Assembly: GCA_026261815.1 (NCBI GenBank)
Contig: JAMPIT010000862.1
Span: 1,166,001-1,230,000 of the forward strand
Source of the DNA: Monarcha castaneiventris obscurior
Taxonomy: Eukaryota; Chordata; Aves; Passeriformes; Monarchidae
Length of the DNA stretch: 64,000 bases
Direction: 5' to 3'
Shown: positions 1 through 14,700 of the stretch, piece after piece
Layout of the letters: the number at the start of each line of letters is the position of its first letter
How positions within the stretch are numbered: position 1 is the first letter of the stretch
Translations under genes and position numbers: made by a program
Notes under the pieces: generated by a model
What the model was told of the DNA's origin: nothing
The model's database searches: none
The model's input: the letters and a program-made list of their open reading frames with translations, nothing else

Positions 1-2574
1 CATGCCCACCAGCAAATGCAAGTTAAGCACAAACCTTCTTAAAGGAGAGAACATCAAGCCAGTTAGAAGGAAAATGTTGTATTCCTGAGTCGCAAGGAGA
101 AATATGTTGCCAATTCATACTGCAACAGAGCTGTGGTGACAAGAGGCTGCATAATAAAGCGAGTACTTGTGCGATAGTGCCGGCACACTAGCTGCATGTT
201 CTACAACAGCATTTTCTAGCCATGTTCAACAGTGTGCCTGCTATCGCTCCTCCATTTGTTGAATTCAGGATGACCTTTGCATGAATAAAGTCAAATAGGA
301 TTAAGGCAGGAATTTTCAACAATGGGAAAGAGCAACAGATGTAGCCGACTTTGAACGTGGGAGGATTGTTGATGCACGGTTGCCTAAAGGGAGTGTCTGT
401 GGTGACAAAAAAAGGGGGGGAAAAAACCCAACAATTTCCTAAAATATTAACCGCATAAAAGAAAAGAAAATAAATAGAAAACAGTCCAAAGGAACTGAGT
501 GATTCTGGTTTTTCTTGGCATCAAGCTGAAGGCAGGGTTTTTTGATTCACTGCCTCCTTTTAAATCTATTTGTCTCTATTCTTTCAGCAGAACTCTGTCC
601 TCTGCAACTGTCACTGTATGAGCTGAGGGGTTTGTGGCATGTACCATATTTTTAGATTCACATTTTTTCTGAGTTGTTTTAGGGAAAACAAAAATGGAGT
701 ATGCAGGAAAAAAGAGATGTTGTTTTGCTGGAGAATCGGCCATTTGAATACAAAATCCAGATCCTGCTAATGTTTTTGGGTTTGATTTATCCTGTGCAGA
801 AGCGTATAGATAGATCTCAAATGAACACAGTGCAAGCACTCTATAAAGAGGCTGTTACAGAATAAAGGGGAAAAGAGGCTAAAAATATATTTAAAGCAAG
901 AACTCTTTCTGATATAACCTAAGTAGTTTTATGTCTCATTAGATATACCAAATTTTTTTATCTCAATAAAAAAAGGGCATGCAAATATATTTTACTTTAC
1001 TGTTTCATTATTGACAAGAGCTGTTTTGCAGTTTAGCAGATAATTGTGTTAACCCCTGAATGATACTTCATAGTTTGTAGTAATGAGTAATGCACAAAAT
1101 TTAGATATCGTTCACGTGTCTAATTCAGACAAATCAGCTTTGAAAAGCATGCATAGGAAAAAGCTTTTAAAGTGTGAATGAAATCATGTGCTCGAGCTCA
1201 ATGAAAGGGCTTTAAAGGGGCTAGCTAGAAACTAAAGTCGTTAAGGAAATCACATTGTAAATGTTATGAAAAACATTGGTGAGCTTAATATATTAGTTCA
1301 GCTTTATTTAAAAGCTTGATTAAACACTCACTGATTAAATGCTTCCACCACTTTAAAGAGAGCTATGGTGTTGAGAGGGCAGTCTCTCACAGGGGGAACA
1401 TCATTTGGATTCAGAGGATGTAGCATGGTGAAACATCTTCTAATACATCTTATCCTGCCTCTTCCCATTCTCCTTCAGAGCAGAGCTTGCTGGGGTGAGC
1501 TGTGGGTTCCCACTAGCTGGTGCCACGCCACAGGATACTCAGCAGTTTTAACATGTCTACCATCCCCAAAATAAGGAGTATTTCAACAGACAAAAACAAA
1601 CAAACAAAACCCCTAAACAAAACCAAAACCAAAAATTACCCCCAAAACCCTTGTTGTTACCTGGGATAGAATATCTTGAAGAACACAGTTCTCTGGGTAC
1701 TGGAGGCTTCATTACTAATTTTTGTTACCCTGGTAAAGGTCCTGTGATGTTTAATTTTGAGACTAGGAGCAACTTCATATGCATGCCTGGCATCTTTAGC
1801 ACCAGGAGCACGTAACTGTTGCTTGCATGGCGTCGATTAATGCCCACTGTGGCTGTGGAAAGTCGCCTTTATTTCCCTGTGGGCTCAGCGTGGGGACCAG
1901 CATTAAGCTCACAGATGTGTACATAAGTGCTCAAACTGTGCCTGCACAACTGGGGGAGAGGCTGGCACAGGCTCACAGCAGAACCAGAGAAATATGTTTT
2001 GAAAGAGCATTTGGAGGCTGACTAATACACACTTGGATTTTTGTAAGCATTCTTGAGACTTAATGCAGAGTCCACTGAAGGCAGGGAGAAGTTGAGATCC
2101 CATCAGTTATGTTCCAGAGCAGTAAAATCTTTCCACCTGAGGTTCCATGAGTGTGAACTGGGGCAGGTTAGAATTGTTTCTAACCCCGTAGTTGTCTTTT
2201 GTGTGTTGGAAGGGTGATCCACAAGGAAGAGTACAATCTCTTTGGTAGCCCAGGTAAAATCTTTACTCTCCCTCACTTCAAACACCTTTGAGACAAGGAA
2301 TTGTAATCTTAAAGCCTTGCAAAGGTCATGTTTCTTGGCTTGCTTCGAGGCAAATACGTCTTTAGAATCCAACTCAGCCAAACAAGCTTTAAAGTATCCT
2401 AAAATGTTATACCATCGTAAATAATTATAAATAAAGAGAATGCTCTTCTTTTGTTTTCTTTCTTTTTTTCCAGTTAGCTGCCTTGTATTTTATGCTTCTG
2501 GAGCATAAGGAGAGTAATTTTTACTTAAACACATGGTCAGAATGTGTTTCTGTTACTTCAAGTAAACTTGGGGT

Positions 2575-2725
2575 ATTTTTTATATATTGAGATATATACA
2601 AACTTATATCTTAGTATATTTACTACTATGGTCATATAAAAAGGGATATATATAATATACCTTTATCTATAAGAATATATAAATACTGTATATATACACC
2701 TTTATGTATAATAAATATACATTTA
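2575..2725. repeat. AT-rich low-complexity stretch
   Basis: About 150 bp made almost entirely of A and T, rich in TATA and ATATAT words with no strict period. It looks like a decayed AT microsatellite inside the upstream intron. Confidence 0.7.
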
Positions 2726-5700
2726 TTATCTGCACGCAAGCTTTCTAGAAATTTAATTCAGACAGCAATTTGTTATAGATGGCTTAACAGATCATAATTC
2801 AAGTATTTTGTCCTGGAATCTGCTTCATAACTCAACCATATTCTGTAACACCATGAGCCCTTAACATTGCCGAAGTGCTCTTAGGAACTCTGTGAAAAGC
2901 TTTGTTTTTATCACTGTAAAGCAATGCTGTAGAATTGATGCTTTTCTAAAGTGCTCTTCTGGCCCTCTGTGCTATTGGTAAGTAGTCTGTCATGATTGTC
3001 ATTGACAGCAATGACTCAGTAACATAATGTGATTCAATCTTTTTATTGTGAGACGTGGGTGTGTAGATCAGAGCCCACTCAATAGGCTTACACATAAAAA
3101 ACTATGGCAAACCAAATATTGTTGCAAGGCTCAATGTGGTTATAACTGTAACCACAACTTTTCCACTCTACCTAAAATGCTAATGGAATATTACCACTAT
3201 GATTTAAAAAAGAAAAAAATAGTAAGAAGAAAAATTGCTTTTGAGGGGTTTTCACAGAAGGAGTTTTCTCTGCAAATGTGTTTAACTGTTTCTACATTTC
3301 TTTATAGCAACGAGATAAGGCTTTTATAAAAAATGTGTTTGGAGTTTTACCTGCTAGAATTAGGTTTTCTTTTAGGACAGTATCTTATTTTTATGTTTAC
3401 GTACTGACTATTGTTTTCAAATGTAGGCATAGAATGTGGCATAGGTATGAGTAATAGGGAATAACTAGAAGATAATTCCAATGAGAGCCTCCACATTTTT
3501 GAAATGTTCTTCCATTTTTTGGTCTCCTTGGATATACAAGTGGTTGATTTAAAATCACAACCTGTCTTATTTTGCAAGCATTTAAAGAGCCGTAGAACCC
3601 ATGCAACACATGGGACACTAAGGGGTTTGCTTCAGAGCACTTTCATCTCTTTTGGGAAAGTGTTTCCTTCCTTTTTTGGAGGAAGCCAGTACCATGACTA
3701 GTCCCCAGACAAATGAAATGTATTGCTCTGGATTTTGGGTCTTGTGTGGGTTTGTGTGTTTTGGGATTTTTTGAGCATAGATGAGCTGTAATTGGTCCTT
3801 CATCACCTCAGTCTCACTTTCTCTGACAGTTGCTCTGCCAGCATTTCATGCCCAATACAGAAGAAAATTAATAAAGAAAGCAAGATCATGCAGTGGGCCT
3901 GTTTTTTGACCAGATTTTAGCCATTTCACATCCTTAAACAAACTCCTTAACATCATCCTTGCTGCTATCCCTGCATGAGTAATGGACTCTGTGTGGATCC
4001 TCAACCAAGAGATATAAATGACACTGGAAAATGCATATCTGCTTGGAACTATTTAAGAAATAGATTCACATTAAAAAAAAAAATTAAAATGGAATATTTT
4101 CATATTTATAGAGTAAAAAGAGAGTAAGACACAGGTCAAATCCTACTACAGTCTCACTTCGTTTTGTCCTTCTCAGAGGATTCTTTTAAAAGCTGGTTGA
4201 TGAATTTGGCTCTGAGTTGTAGGTTTAGATTCCATAAGAATTGACCTCTTTTTGTAGTGGAGTTAGTTACAAATATATTGCTTCTGTCTGATTTAGGACA
4301 TAAAATGCCTCGGTAGTGTTCCATAACTTAGGGATGGAGATAGCATTCCTTAAGGCTGCTTGGAGCATCTTGGTTAGACCTCTGCTCTGAGGAGTCTTCT
4401 AAACAGCCAGGCTCTACCAGCTGCAAAAGAGGTTTTGGGAGATCAGTGAGATCAATCTTGCCTACCTAAACTCCTCTTTTGAGAGTCCAGTGCCGTCCCC
4501 TTCCTGCTTCTTCGTACCCATCCCCAAACTTGCAGAAGGGTTTGTTAAGTACCAGCACCTAACCCTGCCAAGGTTTTAAGAAAATAAAAATCATTGCTAA
4601 ATGATGTTTAAGTATTTGCATGGAGCAAAAAAGCCCCAAAAAACCAACTTATCTAAATGTAACTCATTGAGAACGTAAACTATGACTAAAGCAGCATGCA
4701 CACTATTTATTTATCAACTCATCATTCTCCCACTAGAGCTTCAGCACTTCTGTTTGAGTACTCTGTAAGTTTTATTGTAACTGTAGGAAAATCTGCTCTT
4801 TGAACTCCCCTCCTGCACAGCTTTAAAGGTAAGGTAGGTGTTAATCAAATGATGTTGCTGTACTTGTTTCCCAGTCATGTCTTAGCTGATGCTTCTGCTG
4901 CTGAGCATTGCCTAGAAGTGCGAAAAACTTGTGGTTTTAAGACGATGGGTCCTTCACCTTTAAATAGTTTTTAGAATGGCATATAACTTGGAACTAACTC
5001 AGTATTAGAACAAGCTTTGTAGGTTCCACTGGAAGCTTATTTAGAGCAGTTGGCTTTTATAAATTTATCGAAGTTTCGAAACTGCAGCTAGTTTGCTGTG
5101 TTACCAGAGCTCTCCCTTACATTAACTTTCTCTTCCCTTTATTCTCCTCATTTCAAAGACTGTCATAATCACTTAATCTCTCATTATGCAATTAGATATG
5201 TTGCTACACATTTATTAGCAAACTTACTGTCAGACTAGTAGTAATGCTCTAATTTACACTTCCCAAAGCATGGAAATTCCTGTGTAGGAATGAAGGCTCC
5301 CTTCTTTTCCCTCCTCCACTTATCCCGAGGTGCTTGTGCAGTGAAAAGTATTGCAGGAGACTGAGATGTGTGAGTGATAAGTGCTCTACATGTTGTAACA
5401 GCTGGACATGATCAGACATGTTAAAGATGATGTATGAGACTCAAGTGTGAGTTTTCTACTTTTGTGCTGGCTGAAGATTTACCCTGTGTAGCTCCTTGGG
5501 CTTCTCTGATAAATCTCATCTCATCCCCCAACACAAGACAGAGCAGTTGATACCTTCCCCTGACGCTGCTTCTAATAACTGATGGAAAGATTGAAGTCTT
5601 CTGGTACAGTCCTTCTATCCAGGTGTTTCCTGGTTCTGTCTGCAGATGAGTGTTTGGAATCACAAGCAGCTCACACCCAGCACATTAATCATCGCATCAT

Positions 5701-8700
5701 CTGGGGACCAATAGAGAACCTGGCAGGAATGCCTAATTTTATTTAACACACCATGTAAATTCAGTCCAAAAGGCACTTGGAATGTAACGCTTGCTTCCAT
5801 TTGTGGAAGCTCAAAGGCATCATTCTTCTTAAGGATTTTAATCCAATGGACAGTAATGTATTGGGGATCCAGTGATGTCATCTGCCTGTCACTGGGAGTT
5901 AGTGACAATTATGGCATGGATTAATGATTGGAGCAGTGTTGGAAGACCAGGGAGTCAGGAATGTGTGTCTCTGGTACTGCCTTGGAAATACAGACTCCAA
6001 TCAGAAATGCCTATGGAGTTATCTGTTCAGGGAGGCCCATCAGGCCAGTATCTGGATCCGATGCTCACGGGTATTGTGCACACTACAGGTGTAATAGTGC
6101 ATGCTAAAAACCCTGTCTAGTCCCTCACATCACCCTATTGTAGCAGTACCCTTCTTTTCTCTCTCAGCTTGGAATACTCCTTATACACATGATCTGCAAA
6201 ATTTGTTCCTCGAAGTCGAAATCAGCATTTTGTCTCAAAGCTTTTAATATTACAATATTTGCCATGTAATGTTTTGCTCAAAGTTTTTATTTTTTTGTTT
6301 ATCTCACAGAATATTTTTTTTTCTTTAGGGAATTTAAACCAAGGAAAAAAAAAAGCTGCTGAACAAATCTTGCAGTTCCAAATATCAAGCTAATTTTTAA
6401 AATGTTAATATAAGTACTGTATCAAATTAATGAAAAAAGCTATCTCTGTGGACAATGTACTAATATTTAATTCGAAATTTTATGGATTAGGTCCTAGGGA
6501 TCATTTAGGAGTTTTACATGTGTTAAAAAAAATGAAACCCAGAAGATCTGACTGCTGTGCATTGCTGTAACACCCCTGGAACGTGGCTAACGCCCAATTA
6601 CTGCATGCTTAGACTTGGATGGGAATTACAATTGAGCTGTAAAATATTTTGACAGTTTCCAACTGTTGTGTGGTTATTAGCCAGGCATCATAAGAGAATG
6701 AAATACAGTGATTTGATTAGGTTTGTATCACGATCTGCTTAAACAAGGACTTTCAACATAAACATGTAGTGTAAAGTGTTAATCAGAGGCAGTATTTAAT
6801 TATTAGCAGCTTTTCCTGAGTTCTGCAGGAGAGAATTCCTCTCTCCCAAAGATTTGATTTCTTAAATGAGACTTGCCATACCTTTATGCTTCAGCTTTTC
6901 ATTTACAAGCTTTTACTTGTTGAGTGCTAAAAGCATAACCACACCAAATTTAATTTGTTGCATGAAAATTATGTGTGTATTTTTCAAGAGGATAGATTTG
7001 ACAGTGTTGAAGCTAGAAAAGCTTGTGTTAATTACATATTATAAAACAAAAAGGATATTTTCATTTAACATGTATTTCTCCTTTTAGCTGAACAAGTTAG
7101 CAATTAGCAAATTTGAATAGTGTAAGAATTCCTGGAAAAATATATGTTAAGCCAAGTGGCACTTGAATTGCTATTACTTTTACATGTATTTTTATTTTGA
7201 AATGAAACTAATAAAGCAAAAATATTCAAACTGCATGCAAATTAAGCTCCAGATTGTGCCAGTCTTGTTATGTTCATTAAGCTATTGAATCCTTGAGTAG
7301 TGGCTGTTATTCCATGGGGACTATTCACAGAATAAGGTACTATTCAGAGAGGTAAAGATAACAATCTGCCTTCACACTGCTTAAATAATGCTCATTCTGT
7401 TGGGCAACTAAAGCAAGAATATTCAAGCCTGTCATTCCTTAATTTTTCACTTGCTTTATTATGTAATGCTTTTTTGTTTTCTGTGTTGTTTATGAATGGT
7501 GCTTGAGAGTGAAGCATTCTGTTTCTGGCAGAGAAGGCTTTTTCAAGTGTTGTCATCCTGTTTTTTCTTTAAAAAACCCTCCAAGGTAATCTTTGTTTCT
7601 CAGTTCAGTCTGTGACGTCTCTGCTGTGGCTGAGAGCTGAATCCAGCTGATTTGGTTAGCAGTGTTGCTTATGTGTTACTGTTTGCCTAAATAGCTCGTT
7701 TCACCCAGCTGTAATCGGTGGGATTTTTTCTGACTCTTGTCCTGGGTTTGACCTGAACTCTTACCTCGCAGATGACAGAACCTTCCTAATGTATCCCAGA
7801 TTTTAAATTGGCTTTGGGACTCTGTGGAAGTGTACTGATCGGGAGAGAGCCATCCTCTCTGGTAGTTCTCACGAGGAGCAGTTGAAGTGGTGGGGCTGTA
7901 CTCAGTCTCCTAAACAACTGAAAGAATTGTAAACTGTACAGTTTTTCATTTGGAGAGTTGTCAGTGGTTATTGAACTTCCTGTGTATTCAGATAGCTGTG
8001 TACCAGGAAAAAAAGCAAAGTGTGCTGTGCTTTGCAAGGAGATTTGATTAACATAGGGGCATTGGTGCGTGAGTTGCTTATGGAACAAATAATATCAGGA
8101 CCTCCACACTGTGGTTAATTTTTAAAATGGGAAGTGGGCATTTTTTGGTGAGTGATGTGAACCAAGAGGCCAGTGGCAAGTGTTGCTTGGTGGGAATTAG
8201 GGGTTTTCCAGCTTGCTTCCCGTGCTGCCAGAGCATGGAAGGAAGCTCTGCCAGGCTCCTGCTCCGTGATGGCAGCAGCCCATCATGCGACCTGCAGGTA
8301 AGAGACACAGAGAATGTCATTCTGAAGCACATCCAAAAGATCACTTGGTCTTTCTACTTGCACAAAGCCCAAGTTCTCATTTACAAAATGAGAGATTTCT
8401 GCAACCTGTTGTTAAAGACCTCCAGTAATGAAACATCCATGGCTTTCCCAGGCAGTCTTGAGTGCTTCATTATACTGCATTATAGATTGCTCTTTCTGGT
8501 GTCTGACCTGTTGCATCTAAAGCCTGTAACTTCCTTTTGGTAAACACTGGTGTGGGGGCCAAGGAGTTTTCTTTCTTCTTTGGAATTTTGTATGCTTGAA
8601 GACTTACCATGTTACTTTCCTTTATGATTTTTTCATAATGTTAAGGACCTAAAGGTGCTCCAGCTTTATTCATGCTTTTTTTTCCCCCCCGATCTTTCTT

Positions 8701-11700
8701 TGGGTTCGTCTTCCTTACACTCTGCATCAGGGAAAACTGAACATAAAATTTTTGTTGTGGTTTTATTGATGCTGAGTGGAGTGGGAAGGGCAATATGTGC
8801 CTTGCAAGCTTTATTCCTGTCTGTACATCTCAGTACGATGTTTGTCTTTTTCACAACAACCTGATGTTGTTGACTTTATGTTCAGCTTGAATAGACTGTT
8901 TCCCCCACATCTTCTTGTGAAGAGCTGTTACCTAACCAGTTCTTCCTCATCCTGCATTTATGTAAATGATTACTCCTTCCTATGTTTCACTTGTACCTAT
9001 TGAATTTCATACTGTTTTTTTCAGAACTTGACTCCTTTTTATGTGATTGGAGTTCTTCTACACTGCATTCAGTGTTCATCCCAGCTTCTTGTCTAGTGCA
9101 TCATTCACCTTCCTAATTCAGACTTCTCACTGAACCTAAGAAATACTCTTGCAGAACACCTTTTAATGCATATGTCCGAGAATAATTTAAGACTAGTCTT
9201 GAATGTAGTTTTCCTGCCTGTTTTGCACCTATATGAGTCTCATTAAGCTGTTTTCCATACTTCGTTATGAGAGCATCTTGAAAGACAATTAAAAGAGCTC
9301 AGCTACATCTGTAATCTGTTATTTGATGCTTCTCTGTTTCCTGCTTCCCTCTTATAGAAGGAACTTGGACTGCTAGTCGTGATTTGTTGACAAGTTAATG
9401 TTTGTTGCTTGTCTTCTTTTAGCTTTCATATGCTAAGAAGGACCTTAATTATTTGTTCCCCCTCTTTTTCATTTTCTGTCTGCATTCTTTCTGTTTGTCC
9501 TTCTTACGCATTTAAAGACTAGAAGGAAATGTAGTCTTTTCTTACTCTTTTAATATTCTCCCCTGTGTTCAAGTTTCCAAACTGACCATTCATTTCAGAT
9601 GTTGTTTCATATTGGTTCTTCCAGTACCTTAGGATTACATTAAATGTGTTCAGCTGATCTGAAAGCATCTGGCTTATCTAAGCTGTTTCCACACGGGGCT
9701 GAAATCTGACCTTTCTGTGTCTGTATGAGTAATGCAAGTCTCCAACTTCCATCTGATTTGTAGAATAAAGACAGATGTAGAAAAAAGTACCAGGCATTTC
9801 AGATGTCTCCCCATCATCTATGGAAAGCTTCTCCTTACCACTGAGAGGGGGAAGCAATACTTAGTTAATCTCCATCTTGTGGTTGTTTACATAGAGTCAG
9901 CTGCTGATGCAGTAGTTTATGAAGGTAAAAACTTGCTTCTGTGAAATTCTCCTTTATCTATAGCTGTCCTAAGGAGCTTTAAGAATATCCATCTTTATGC
10001 CTGGTGCAGGCTTATGGATACCAGCACCTCATGCAGGATTGTAAAATAAACCAATTTTATTTCCACTGTCACCCAAGAGATGTACTATGGCCTTCAGAGG
10101 TACTATGACATCAATACCAGGCTTTAAAATACCGAGTGCCCTAAGCACACCCAAACAGAGATTGTTTTCCTTTGTTACTGCAATACCTGCACAAATCTGG
10201 CATCCGTGTTGTGTTCTCAAGTATTTAAAACAAAGATTTCTCGTAGGCAAAGGCTAATGCTTCCATAAATCTGCCTATGGTTGGGCATTAATATAAATGA
10301 TGCAGTAGATTTACAAAGTAGGTGACTATAAAGTTCTGAGCAATGTCACCTTAGTGAGCCAACATCAGAATGTTGCCTGAAAAAACCATGTCCCTTGAAA
10401 TGTTCAGAAGAGTGGGATAATGACTTGTGTTTATTTAATGGCTCTGTCAAAAGAAATTCCTGCAAAAGCAACAAGAGTTCACTGTTTTTAGGAAGAATTG
10501 GCAGTGACTCTCATTTTTAGTTTGCCTTGTGCTTTCTTTTAGAAGAGATTCTTGTGACCTTTTCTGACAAGCTCTAACACTTCCATTGTTTGCTGCAGGC
10601 CTTTGAAATGTGGCAGAGATAGCCTTGGGCCCAGGGAGGTGCGTTTTGCTAGTTCAGTTCACATTTAACAAAGTTAAAAGCTTTGAAAATTGCTATTCCT
10701 CATCTGTGGTTTAAGTTGCTTAATTCTGGCAACCTGCCCAAAACCCTGAACGTTCCCATCGTGGCAGAGAGCCAGGGATTGTGAACCAGCAGCATCCTGG
10801 TAGCTCATCTGGGCTTCCAGCACAGATTACATGAGAGCAGAGCCTTCAGCCCACACGCCACCGGGACAACTGGAGGAAGGAAGGTGGACACAAGGAAACT
10901 GCCTGTCTTCTGAGAGCAGAAAAATGAGGCCCCATCCCTGCATGTCATCTGTTCATACTGTTACATTACAAATACGTGTAATCATCAGAGACTGAGCTCC
11001 GCGTTCGTTTCTGCTTAATGGTATGAGTTACATACCTTTTCTTGGGTTTTTTTAATTGAAAACACGGCGTTGAAGACAATTATGCGACCTCAGGGAAGAG
11101 AAACTAGGTGAGCCTCAGCCAATCCCTTTTTAATAGTTCAATCTGAGAAGGAGATCACTGTAAGTTTTTTTCCTGGCTGTGCTGACCATCAGGTGAAATT
11201 ACTTCCGCATAAGTAACCAATTCATTATGTTGTCTCAGATTTGTTTCTCTTACAAGTTCATTAACATAATCTTCTCCTTGCAATTAGCTAATAAATTTAG
11301 GGCTTCTCAGTCTGGTGAGGTAGCTGCCCACACTCCTGTGCGGTCCTGTTCTTCTGTGCTAAGAACATCCACGGGGGAGGTTGTCATCTGGAAATAAATC
11401 GTCTGTCTTGCTCTTAATTGATTGCCATGAGCAGACAGCCTTGTGTCCTGTTGCGCAAGCAAGGCAATTGTCCAGCAGTTGATGTGTTGTGACTTTTGGT
11501 TCTGAAGGTTTAGAGTTTAGTTCTGAATTCTTGGGTTCTTTCATCCTTTTAATCCCTGACAATGAAAACCAAACCAAAACCCTAAAAGACTCGGCTAAGA
11601 AAATGTTACTTCATTACTAGACAAAGTAAAAGGCAAAAGGAGGCTACCAGATAATTACAAAAATTACGAAATGAAGTACTTAGCAGTAGCCTTTTTTACT

Positions 11701-14700
11701 GCAATCTCTCCCATCTTTGTGCACTGGATGCCTGTAGGTTATATACATGTGCACATTTCAATTGTATGATCACATACTGTAATTTCCTACCAGACCACTT
11801 CCTTGGTGCTCAGAGTAAAAGTAACCAGAGGCAGCCATCTGCAGGCTCACTTTCCTTTCTTTGCCCAGGCATGGTTTGGAAAAGCTCTTTCCAGACTCCT
11901 GGTCATCAAAATATATAACAGGCAACTGAAACCCCTTTTGCATGAAATAATTAGACCTACTTGACCAACTGCTAACTTGAGGTGTGTCCCAAGGATTTCA
12001 CCTTCCTCTTCACTTTGCCACGTTCAAACATGAGAGCATCGTGTCAGCTCAGGCAGATGTCTAAATGTTGGGTTGTGATTGAACTGGACTGGTTTGGTTG
12101 TACCAAAATTAAACCTGTAAAATGATAAGCAATTAAAAGCTTATGCCTAAGACTTTTGAGATAAAAGTTTATATTTTATTGCATATCCACATTAGCTGTA
12201 GGCACAATCAGAAGCATGAGGAAGGTGAAGTTTTAAGTTGTCTGCTGCTGCTGAAACCTGGAGATTACCTAAATGCTTGTTATTAATCATATGTAGGAAA
12301 TAAATTCAGTGAATCTGTAACTTGTGTCCAGCAGCTGGGTTTTCATATCTCCTTCATTTTTAGGGACAGTAGGAACCAGAGACATTTTACACCATGCAGA
12401 TAGAGAGCACAAAGTAAAAGAATGTACTCCTAAACCACTAAGTTTGTGTATCAGAGTAACAGAACAGCAGAACTAACATTTCTTTCTAGGAAATGTGTGT
12501 TTTCTAATGCATGCATGATCTTCCCTTGCTAGAAGCAATGCCACTTGTAATTTGATATGTCACTAAATTGCAATCTTATGGTGACCTGCTATGTAAAAAA
12601 GGCCTAACTACCCTAAGTAAAAACATCTCAGCACAACTGGGTCATGAGGATGTTTTTTCCATTTTTGGAATAAAACAGAAAGCTGTTCTATCCTATCTTT
12701 GCAGACTCTTTCCATATTGTATTTGATATTCCTGACACTAGTAAAAGCCATCTTTTGACTTAGGCTCAGACTGTTCCACAGCCCAGAATAAACAAAATTG
12801 AATGCATGTTGGACATATACAGACCTTGCCAAAGGCACAAATTCTATTAAATGAGCCATATTCAATTTCTAATACTCCCAGGCTAATGGGACATTCCTAT
12901 GGGTGAAGTCCTGTGTTGTTTGAAAACTAAAATTCTATGGTATCATTTTGAAGATATAAAATTATTTGTTTGACTGAAATGTATTTGGTGTCTTGTTTCT
13001 ATTGCACCTTTATACAGCTTTTCAGACTGTTCAGTTCAGCTGAGTTTCCTACGCTTCTTCCACATCCAGCCCCATGCTGCACATTTTCACTCACCTATTT
13101 GTGCCTTACTTTCATTTACCTTATCTTGCATTTTAATGGTTGCACAATTTCGAGTGAGCTCAGACAGCGTCGTGGTTTTGATAGGGGTTTGGGAAAATCC
13201 CTTTTATTTTGCTCAGTCAAATGAGTTAGAGGCTACTGTCTGTACTTGCCTCTTGAGGGAAAAAAAACTTGTTTGTTCATTGTTTGTAGGTCTTCCCTAT
13301 TCTGACTTCCAGCCCTATCTCAATCTTAGCTTCCTCTCCTGCAGTTAATTACCAATCCTGCATTGTTGTCTCAGCTTCTTTCCTCTTCTAGGAGTTGTGT
13401 TCATTAATATAAAACTCAAGCCACCTAAGTCTTCCACCTAGATTACAAAAGTTGTTTTTTTTTTTCCCTTACTTCTCTCAGCATCTTTCTCTTCTGGGCT
13501 TCAACACTGCCTCTTGCTTTCTTTAAACACCTCTACCTCCATGCAGCCCATCTACAAGCCCTTGAGGTCCTCAGACTGAGCCCCTACAGTCTTCATTCTG
13601 GCTGCTCTCTGCATCACTGTCCCATAGCCTCATGTTCTCATCCCAGTTCCAGTCTTGATTTTCTTCTCCTGAGTGTTGGGCTGTGTGTCAGAGGTGCAGC
13701 TCAACCCTTGCTCTGTGAACCACCACTGTTCCTGATGCTGGGTTCCTCACAGCAGCAGAACAACTATTTGAATATTTTCAAGCATGGGGATGCGGCCTAA
13801 TACTTAAAGCTATTGTCCTCTTGTTAGCGTGGAGTAATGGTCTGATGGGATAATCTCCCGAGAGAAAAAATGCATATACTATAAAACATATTAACTGAGC
13901 TTCCAGGATGTGTAAAAAGAAGAATAGAGACTTCAGTGCTTTTGTTGTGTGTGAAACGAAGATATCCGAAAGCCAGTGCTGACTCCAGCTGATAAATCCA
14001 TCCGCATGATGCTGCATTTAGATCAGAGCTACCATGTGAGGGACCAGCCCTGGAACCTCTGCACTTGCCGTGCGGTTGCTCCACAGCTGGACTGAAGCCA
14101 GTTGTGTTAGATTCCATAACCTGTTGATCAGTGAGCAGCTCTGGCAATCTGGGGTGGATATCTTGGGCTTTTTAGTGGCATTTCCAGCTGAGTTTGCCGG
14201 TACTTTGGCTTTGGAGCTCAAAAAAGCAAGTTATGACTGCTGGGTTGTTTAGAAGAATTGTGTAGTCAGTACTTGAAAAAATGATATAAGAAAAAGGTTA
14301 TTAAATTTTCATTTCATCTGATTAGTTCCTACCAATCATGTAGAGCAAATACATGCTAGAAATAGGCACTCAGTAGTAATTGTGTTTGCACCAAGCCAGT
14401 AATTAATATGTCTAACATACAAATATCGAAAGAAAATGTTTTGCCTAATGATTTTTCACACACACACAAAAAAGAAACTCAAAACTAACATTTGTTAACT
14501 CCTGTGAAGGCATGACAAGTGCTCACACACAGTTCTGCCTTTACTCATGTATTTCCATTGTGTCTGGAGTTGAATGCTTTTATCATAGATTAAATAATGA
14601 AAGCTTTGAGGCAGGTGGTGATTAGGAGCATAACATTGTCATAGTATTAACTTCAGCTTTATCAAAAACAACGTGGACTAATAAGGGTGGAAAGAAAACC

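Noticed and set aside
8127..8543. 138-codon open frame on the + strand in the upstream intron
   Set aside because: Starts at a random ATG and resembles no EHBP1 segment or known family. A GTAAGA lies inside (from 8297), but no matching acceptor or protein-like stretch supports an exon.
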